Shown here one piece after another: positions 13,260-17,265 of a DNA stretch of 17,265 nucleotides; position 1 is the first letter of the stretch, and the number at the start of each line of letters is the position of its first letter. This DNA is from CAZAPV01 sp964487195 (GTDB lineage Bacteria; Patescibacteriota; Patescibacteriia; SG8-24), in NCBI GenBank assembly GCA_964487195.1, contig CAZAPV010000021.1:1-17265 (forward strand), in the 5' to 3' direction. The position numbers were made by a program, and so were the translations under genes. Below the pieces are notes generated by a model. That model was not told where the DNA came from. It searched no databases and saw only the letters and a program-made list of their open reading frames with translations.

Positions 13260-16200
13260 TTAGAAGCAGAAACACTTATTTTGGGTCGTATCACAGTACG
13301 GCGAGCAATTATTGGCGGTGCCGAATGAGGCGCAATCGGATTGCTGCGTACAGCTCCCAGGCGATGGAGCCGGCGGAGGAGGTGGGGACGGAGGAAGCTG
13401 GGTCGGCGTCGGATCACAGGTATCCCCGATACCATCACCGTCGCTATCATGCGTCGGATCGTTCAGGCACGGATGCATGTTCGAATTGGGGCACGCCAGG
13501 TAACAGAACCAGCAGCTCGGACCGCCCGATTGATTGAGCGCCGCATACCTGTCGTACGTCCAGATATCGTAGGGATTGTTGCCGACGCAGATCCATTTGT
13601 CGGAAGAGAACGTCGGACCGTTGATATCGCACTGTTCCGGACCCGGCGGCGAGTACGCGCCGTCTTGCACGATCTTGTCGCCGCAGAAGCCGCCGGACAC
13701 CGCCGCCACTTTGCAGGTCGCCGTGCAGTACGAGCAGTCCTTGCCGTACGCCGGCACGCACGCGGTGCCGTTCGAAGCGCCGAGATCGCACTCTTCGCCG
13801 GCGTCTACGTGACCGTCCCCGCAGCGCGCCGGGACTGCCGCAACCGCGCCGCTCAATTGCCATGAAGCCCATGTGCAGGCGGCCGCGTCATCGGTCGTCG
13901 TTGCGGGGTTGTTCGAATTGCACTGCCGCACATACTGCTGCGGAGCCGGTGCGACCTTGCATGTCTTCGACGTCGGGCAGTCGGCGTTGCTGTTGCATGG
14001 CGAGTTCGCTGTGTCATTGCAATACCCTTTCGATGTCTGCGATCCGCCATCGCACTGCTCGTTGCCGTTCACGACGCCGTCGCCGCAGCGCGGACCGGCG
14101 CCGCTGCAATCCCATGCGCAGGACGGCGCGTTCGCGATCGTGGCGGATATCCACGCCTGGCCGGACGTCGCGAGCACGCCGTTCTTCGCGTATTGGCCGT
14201 TCCCCGCGCTGATGTCGCATTTTTCCGGCGGCTGGATCGTGCCGTCGCCGCATCTCGCCGACGTCGCGGTGCATGTGCTGTTGCAATGGCCGTACGTGCC
14301 GTTCAAACTGCCGTCGTCGCACGCTTCTGGCGATTGCACGACGCCGTCGCCGCATTTCCCGCCTTCGCAGACGGCGCCGGGCGCGTTCACCCAGCCGTTG
14401 CACGTCTGGTTGCATTCCTGGAGGATCGCTCCTGTCCGGCCGTTCGCGCTGCAACTCGCGCTCCGCGTCTGTCCGAGTTCGCACGTCTCTTGCGGACCGA
14501 GCGCGCCGTCGCCACAGCGGCCGCCTGTGCCGACCGTCTGTCCGGTGCACGTCCTCGGCACGACGTTCACGCCCCCGATCGTCAATTTGCCGTCCACGTA
14601 ATTGCAGGAAGATGATGCCGCGTTCCACGCACAATTATTCGGATCAAACCCCGCCGCGTTCCCTGCCGTGCAGGAGCTTTGGGTCGTGTAGTCGATGCAG
14701 GTCGTCCCCTGCCAATGAACGCCTGACGGATGGAATTCGAGGTCGTTCGACAGCGCGAAGTCGAGGTCGCCCACGCTGTAATACTGATAGACATGGGAAT
14801 CGACCGGACACTGGTACAGGCGCGCGGCGGCGTTCCAGCACGTCTTCGGGTCGTACGGACTCGGGCAGATGCCGTGGAGGTTGAGCGGATCGGACGGCAG
14901 CTCGGCGCCGATCGCGGACGAGAGCGTATCGTTCCACGACGACCACGCGCTGTTCGTCTGGCCGGCGATGAACGTGCCGGACGAAAGTTTCGGATAGCCG
15001 CCGTTCGAGGATTTCTTGGCGATAAGCGCCGCGCGCAGATGCTGGAGGTCGGCGAGGCGGCGGACGTCGCGCACCAGTTTCGTTTTGAAATCGCCGCAGA
15101 CGTATCCCGCGTGACCGGCGACCGGCGCGCCCTGCGGATCGACGCGGCAATCGACGTCGCGCGTGCACGTCGCGGGCACGAACGGGGTATCACTCGCGGG
15201 CTGGAGCACGCCGTTCGCGTCGAAACAGGCATGGACGTCATCCACGGGAGCGACGTTCTTCACGGCGTACATGAATCCGAAACGCTGGAGCAGCTGGCTG
15301 AAGACGGCGACCGTTTCCGGCGCGGCGTTGTCGTTGTAGGACAGCGTGTTCGCATTCGTGTAGAGCGTCGCGGGTTGGAACGCGGGACTCGCCGCGGCGT
15401 TCACGTACACCGTCCGGCCTTCTTTCAACGCGTCGAATCCGTCGACCGCCCCGCCGGTCGGCGAACCGCGGAACCCCTTCTCCGCGTACCAATCGGCGAT
15501 CCCGAGATGCGCGGTGTTCGCGGAGATACGCAGACCGATCGCGTCTTTCGTCCATACGCCCGACCCCGGCGCGACGCTCGCGTCGTAGGTGAACAAGTAT
15601 TCCTTGAAAATGTCGCGGCCCGGGTGGATGACGACTGGCGTTTCGTCGAGCGCGGGAAGCACCGCCGTCGCGTCGCCCGCGGTCGCGCCGTCGCGGCAGT
15701 AACTGAACTGAAGCCGCGTGTCTTTATCATAGAACGGAAACCAGGATCGCTGGGTCGGCGTGCACGCATAGGTCGTCGCCGTATCCCATGGCAACGTCAT
15801 GCTTCCGGAATCGGGACAGACTTGGGTCTGCGGCCACGGATTGTTGCAGAGCAGCACGGTCGCGCGCGCGATGCCGATGAACGTCCCGGCATTCGGCGCG
15901 CCAAGCGTCGCGTTCGCGTAGACGATCGAGTCGCCATTGCCCGGCTTGTAGGTGTCGGTGGACTTGCTGCCGCGGACGCGGACGTTTGCCGCTTCGGTCT
16001 GCGCGCCGGTCGTCGCGAGCACCGGTTCGAGAACGATCGGGTCGACGGCCGCTTCCCCGTCGGCATGGGAAAGCCATGACCATGTCCACGGATACTCGGC
16101 GGTCGGAACGATCTGCGCGTCGCCTTTGGTCAACGCCTGCGCCGCGAAACTGTTCGTATCGTTGACGCTTTGGAGCATGATCGACGGCGGGAGCACGGCG

Positions 16201-17265
16201 ATGCGATCGATGGCGCAGATGATCGTGCCGGTCGTAAAGTCGAACCCGTAGCCGTTCGACGCGATATGCACGCCGTCCGCGGATTTCGCGCCGGGGAGGA
16301 ACTCCACGCGGATCGCCGCGCTCGCCGGGAGCGCGTCCTTCACCGTGACGCGCGTCACCGAAACGTCGCCGACGTCGGTGGTCGTCACCGTCCCTTGGAC
16401 GCTGCAATACGTATTCTGCGCCCCGAACACCGGCGACACGATCGCATCGAGCCACGATCGCACCGCCTGCCAGATCCTGCCGATCACGGTGTGCGGGACG
16501 TCGGCTGACGGCGACGGACCTGCCGCGATGAACGACGTCGATCCTGCCGGACAGCCGCCCGCGCTCTGTACGCCGACGAGCACGTTTTGGGTGACGGACG
16601 CGCTGTCCATTTTCGCGCTCCAAGTGACGGAGATCTCGGTATTGCGACAGACGTTGTTACCGGCGGGATACGACTGCAGGACGGTCGGGCGGTTCTCGCA
16701 GCAGCCGTTGTCCGCGCACGCGAGGTCGATGCCGGCCTGATCGAAGCTTGCGCAGAACGAATCCTGCGCGCCAGCCGGTTTGGTCTTACATGTGCATGAC
16801 AGCGTCACGTGCGCGCGGCCGGCGTCCTGATCTTTCACGCCGCCGGTCACCGCTTTCACGGTGCTGACGTTGCCGCTGGATGACGTCGCGTTGAATCCGC
16901 TCTGGATCGCGCTCTGCGTCACCTGGACCGAATCGATCAGCCCGTCCGGCGATACCCCCTGCTCGCAATCCTGCCGCTCTCCCCAGCCGGCGATGCCGTC
17001 GCCGCAGAACGACGGATGCGCGTAGAACGACGACGATCCTTTGAGGACGCAATGGTCGGTGCAGTATCCCTGCGCCAGACCGCCGTTCTCGCAGATCCCA
17101 TCTTCGCCTTTGTCCACGACGCCGTTGCCGCAGCAATTTTGCTGCCCGGATGACGTGCACGCCGGTTCGCCGATCTTGAGACAGGTCGTCGGATCGCAGC
17201 CATACGCCGCCGGTCCGGCCGGCCCTTCGCACGACGAATCCTCACCCGGTTCGACGACGGCGTTG
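13260..17265 (-). CDS. Giant cysteine-rich surface protein with embedded pilin-like domain (N-terminus outside window)
   Basis: At least 1,334 aa are encoded, open to the window edge; the true start is beyond 17265. Eight CGDG/CGNG-type cysteine repeats (DUF4215 / myxococcal cysteine-rich type, e.g. KCGDGVVQSPEACDDG) occur: two near the visible N-terminus (around 17130 and 17005) and six between about 14520 and 13690. After the first two comes an Ig-like section (about 16700-16230; SYPAGNNVCRNTEISVTWSAKMD, GYGFDFTTGT). The section at about 15075-14735 resembles a type II secretion/type IV pseudopilin globular domain (RRLADLQHLRAALIAKK, GGYPKL, LPSDPLN, YQYYSVGDLDFAL). The C-terminus has DSDGDGIGDTCD, a proline-rich stretch and a final cysteine cluster ending CFCF. 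No C-terminal membrane anchor is present. It is presumably exported through an N-terminal signal not visible here. Adhesion or envelope structure is likely, but no specific function can be given. Confidence 0.8.
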   Translation of the reverse strand, partial: NAVVEPGEDSSCEGPAGPAAYGCDPTTCLKIGEPACTSSGQQNCCGNGVVDKGEDGICENGGLAQGYCTDHCVLKGSSSFYAHPSFCGDGIAGWGERQDCEQGVSPDGLIDSVQVTQSAIQSGFNATSSSGNVSTVKAVTGGVKDQDAGRAHVTLSCTCKTKPAGAQDSFCASFDQAGIDLACADNGCCENRPTVLQSYPAGNNVCRNTEISVTWSAKMDSASVTQNVLVGVQSAGGCPAGSTSFIAAGPSPSADVPHTVIGRIWQAVRSWLDAIVSPVFGAQNTYCSVQGTVTTTDVGDVSVTRVTVKDALPASAAIRVEFLPGAKSADGVHIASNGYGFDFTTGTIICAIDRIAVLPPSIMLQSVNDTNSFAAQALTKGDAQIVPTAEYPWTWSWLSHADGEAAVDPIVLEPVLATTGAQTEAANVRVRGSKSTDTYKPGNGDSIVYANATLGAPNAGTFIGIARATVLLCNNPWPQTQVCPDSGSMTLPWDTATTYACTPTQRSWFPFYDKDTRLQFSYCRDGATAGDATAVLPALDETPVVIHPGRDIFKEYLFTYDASVAPGSGVWTKDAIGLRISANTAHLGIADWYAEKGFRGSPTGGAVDGFDALKEGRTVYVNAAASPAFQPATLYTNANTLSYNDNAAPETVAVFSQLLQRFGFMYAVKNVAPVDDVHACFDANGVLQPASDTPFVPATCTRDVDCRVDPQGAPVAGHAGYVCGDFKTKLVRDVRRLADLQHLRAALIAKKSSNGGYPKLSSGTFIAGQTNSAWSSWNDTLSSAIGAELPSDPLNLHGICPSPYDPKTCWNAAARLYQCPVDSHVYQYYSVGDLDFALSNDLEFHPSGVHWQGTTCIDYTTQSSCTAGNAAGFDPNNCAWNAASSSCNYVDGKLTIGGVNVVPRTCTGQTVGTGGRCGDGALGPQETCELGQTRSASCSANGRTGAILQECNQTCNGWVNAPGAVCEGGKCGDGVVQSPEACDDGSLNGTYGHCNSTCTATSARCGDGTIQPPEKCDISAGNGQYAKNGVLATSGQAWISATIANAPSCAWDCSGAGPRCGDGVVNGNEQCDGGSQTSKGYCNDTANSPCNSNADCPTSKTCKVAPAPQQYVRQCNSNNPATTTDDAAACTWASWQLSGAVAAVPARCGDGHVDAGEECDLGASNGTACVPAYGKDCSYCTATCKVAAVSGGFCGDKIVQDGAYSPPGPEQCDINGPTFSSDKWICVGNNPYDIWTYDRYAALNQSGGPSCWFCYLACPNSNMHPCLNDPTHDSDGDGIGDTCDPTPTQLPPSPPPPPAPSPGSCTQQSDCASFGTANNCSPYCDTTQNKCFCF

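Noticed and set aside
1..17265. CRISPR arrays, insertion sequences, transposase or integrase genes, attachment sites
   Set aside because: No regularly spaced repeats, transposase motifs or flanking inverted repeats were seen. The tRNA-Asp gene has no adjacent integrase and no repeated 3' end was noticed.

Overview
The window reads as chromosomal DNA of a GC-rich member of the Candidate Phyla Radiation (Patescibacteria). This is an inference from content. A housekeeping division cluster (ybeY, dgkA, ftsA, ftsZ, nrdR, pyk) is flanked by very large secreted proteins of types I associate with that group: GW-repeat proteins, CGDG cysteine-rich repeats, DSDGDG (thrombospondin type 3-like) calcium repeats and a pilin-like globular domain. 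TGA is a normal stop here (ftsZ, nrdR and ybeY end in TGA), so the TGA-glycine code of Gracilibacteria and Absconditabacteria is excluded.

Layout. The + strand opens with the last codons of rplT (L20) and a bidirectional terminator. From 126 to 4375 two minus-strand genes encode exported proteins: a GW-repeat/cysteine-rich protein of about 605 aa and a 786-aa Ig-like repeat protein with a C-terminal membrane anchor. The 786-aa gene is preceded by a promoter, a putative 17-codon leader ORF and an intrinsic terminator, which together look like an attenuator. A divergent promoter drives tRNA-Asp(GTC) on the + strand. It is followed by a YdeI/OmpD-associated family gene and a two-gene unit of unrecognised proteins with strong Shine-Dalgarno sequences.

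From 6125 to the window end everything is on the minus strand. In transcription order this is a giant cysteine-rich surface protein (N-terminus beyond the window), two single-pass membrane proteins with calcium-binding type repeats, then ybeY, dgkA and ftsA packed with 1-15 nt gaps. A strong terminator follows ftsA. A separate promoter with a palindrome at its -10 then serves ftsZ, nrdR and pyk.

How the genes fit together. FtsA and FtsZ form the Z-ring machinery, DgkA-family kinases recycle lipid carriers or diacylglycerol for envelope synthesis, YbeY matures ribosomal RNA, NrdR represses ribonucleotide reductase genes, and Pyk makes ATP and pyruvate. More than half of the window encodes five exported or membrane-anchored surface proteins that share cysteine-rich and DxDxDG modules, consistent with a disulfide- and calcium-stabilised envelope.

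The most notable non-coding signals are three start codons placed exactly 9 nt after a near-consensus -10 box, which implies near-leaderless mRNAs. One of them is the leader ORF of the putative attenuator.
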